From: Rhodospirillaceae bacterium
Lineage (GTDB): Bacteria; Pseudomonadota; Alphaproteobacteria; Rickettsiales; UBA3002
Assembly (NCBI GenBank): GCA_947458525.1
Contig: CANHAG010000095.1
Span: 1-5,902, forward strand
Direction: 5' to 3'
DNA: 5,902 bases
Shown piece by piece: positions 4,990 to 5,902 of the stretch. Positions within the stretch are counted from its first letter, which is position 1. Each line of letters begins with the position of its first letter. The notes beneath the pieces were generated by a model, which was not told the origin of the DNA, ran no database searches, and saw only the letters and a list, made by a program, of their open reading frames with translations. The translations under genes and the position numbers were made by a program.

Positions 4990-5589
4990 ATGAGTTTCGT
5001 GGAAGCACAATTCCCGGCGGATATCAGCTATGGGTCATCCGGCGGGCCGGAATATTCAACCGATATTGTCATGACCTATGGCGGGCATGAGCAGCGCAAC
5101 ATCAACTGGTCGCAGGCGCGGGCGCGGTTTAACGTGGCGCATGGGGTAAAAACCAAGGCGCAGCTTGATACGCTGATTACGTTTTTCCGGGCACGCAAGG
5201 GCCGCGCGATCGGGTTCCGCTTCAAGGACTGGACGGATTATAAGGCAAGCGCCCAAGTGCTGGGAACGGGTAACGGAACGCTTACGCAGTTTCAGCTGGT
5301 GAAGAAATATCAAAGCGGTGCAACAGAGGAGTTGCGGACGATCACCAAGCCCGTAAATGGTACAGTGAAGATTTACTTTAACAGCGCGCTGCAGAATACG
5401 GGTTATACGGTAAATTACACCACGGGTCTGGTGATTTTTAATACAGCTCCGGCAAGCGGAGTAGTGGTGACGGCAGATTATGAATTTGACGTGCCCGTGC
5501 GGTTTGACACTGACCGCCTGAGCGCCACGCTCGATGCGTATGGGGTGCATTCCTGGCTTGATATTCCTCTTATTGAAGTGAGGCCGTAA
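4990..5589 (+). CDS. DUF2460 / TIGR02217 family GTA or phage distal tail protein (g12-like)
   Basis: This is a structural protein of a siphophage-like tail. In the R. capsulatus GTA the homologous product, g12, is the distal tail protein joining the tail tube to the hub. Family features are clear: the N-terminal F-P-x-x-I-S-x-G-x-x-GGP-x-[FY]-x-T pattern (residues 8-24), the E-x-RN-x-x-W motif (34-40), the FF-x-AR-x-G-x-x-x-GFRFKDW block (65-81), and a C-terminal half rich in beta strands ending in F-D-V-P-V-R-F-D-T-D (166-175) and a D-I-P-L-I-E motif (191-196). At 199 aa it is close to the usual length of about 200-210 and appears intact. ATG follows TGGAG (4979-4983) with 6 nt spacing. Its stop overlaps the next start, so the two are translationally coupled. 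Whether it belongs to a domesticated GTA or a prophage cannot be decided from this window. Confidence 0.93.
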   Translation: MSFVEAQFPADISYGSSGGPEYSTDIVMTYGGHEQRNINWSQARARFNVAHGVKTKAQLDTLITFFRARKGRAIGFRFKDWTDYKASAQVLGTGNGTLTQFQLVKKYQSGATEELRTITKPVNGTVKIYFNSALQNTGYTVNYTTGLVIFNTAPASGVVVTADYEFDVPVRFDTDRLSATLDAYGVHSWLDIPLIEVRP

Positions 5590-5902
5590 TGCGCACGCTT
5601 TCCGCTGAACTTGCCGCACATCTGGCGCAGGAAGTCACCAGCCTTGCGACCTGCTGGAAGGTCACGCGGCGCGATGGTGCCGTGCTTGGATTTACCGATC
5701 ATGATGCGAATCTGACCTATCAGAGTGTCATCTATAAAGCCCGCACCGGCATGACGCCCACCGCGGTGAGCACCAGTTTAGGGCTGGCGGTGGATAACCT
5801 CGATATCGAAGGGTTTTTGAATGATGATGCGATCACTCAGGAAGAGGTGCTGGCAGGAAAATATGACGATGCGCAGGTGGAAGTTTTTCTGGTGAATTAC
5901 CA
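5589..5902 (+). CDS. DUF2163 / TIGR02218 family GTA or phage tail hub protein (g13-like), 5' part only
   Basis: Only the first 104 codons and two bases are present; the frame is open to the window end. Translation gives MRTLSAELAAHL, then T-C-W-K-V-T-R-R-D-G (residues 21-30), GFTDHD (34-39), T-S-L-G-L-A-V-D-N-L-D-I-E-G (62-75) and AGKYDDA (89-95), a clear match to the DUF2163 N-terminus. In the R. capsulatus GTA the homologue, g13, forms the tail hub between the distal tail protein and the peptidase and megatron proteins (g14, g15), which would be expected just beyond this window. The ATG overlaps the upstream TAA as TAATG, with AAGTGAGG (5576-5583) as ribosome-binding site 5 nt away, so coupled translation is likely. 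Confidence 0.92.
   Translation, partial: MRTLSAELAAHLAQEVTSLATCWKVTRRDGAVLGFTDHDANLTYQSVIYKARTGMTPTAVSTSLGLAVDNLDIEGFLNDDAITQEEVLAGKYDDAQVEVFLVNY

Noticed and set aside
5056..5619. 187-aa minus-strand ORF opposite the DUF2460 gene
   Set aside because: The plus strand here encodes a clear DUF2460 protein; the antisense frame is rich in Arg, His and Cys as expected for a shadow.

Overview
This window looks like alphaproteobacterial chromosome of moderate GC. The main reason is its last two genes. They encode a DUF2460 (TIGR02217) protein and the start of a DUF2163 (TIGR02218) protein, the adjacent pair that forms the tail tip of gene transfer agents (GTAs; genes g12 and g13 of the Rhodobacter capsulatus GTA) and of related siphophage-like prophages. 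The promoter-like boxes, of the form GCTATAAT, also resemble the -10 element described for the Caulobacter housekeeping sigma factor. I cannot name the genus.

Layout: positions 1-159 are a leader with a perfect 15-bp palindrome and a TATAAT box. Three unrecognised plus-strand genes follow: 160-1923 (587 aa, TTG start), 2101-3888 (595 aa) and 3956-4885 (309 aa). The gaps between them are 177 and 67 bp. A 104-bp gap with a REP-like GC-rich dyad leads to the DUF2460 gene (4990-5589). The DUF2163 gene overlaps its stop codon by one base (5589 onward) and runs off the window. All genes are on the plus strand. No tRNA, rRNA, CRISPR array, transposase or integrase was seen.

The least ordinary part is the unrecognised trio. 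None has a signal peptide or a domain I know, but read side by side they seem to share an ordered set of features: a Gly/Ala-rich hydrophobic helix, a basic stretch, a G-[VI]-x-P-[TS]-Q-V motif, a second small-residue helix, and a motif ending in A-x-[MV]-P. They may be three diverged members of one family of membrane-active proteins. They sit directly upstream of the tail-tip genes, where a GTA or siphophage map normally has the tape-measure gene. Each gene of the trio, and possibly the DUF2460 gene, has its own -10-like box. At the second and third genes that box lies within a hairpin that would bury the ribosome-binding site, but only in read-through transcripts. Whether the trio is tail structure, injected cargo or an unrelated locus beside the tail genes cannot be settled here.
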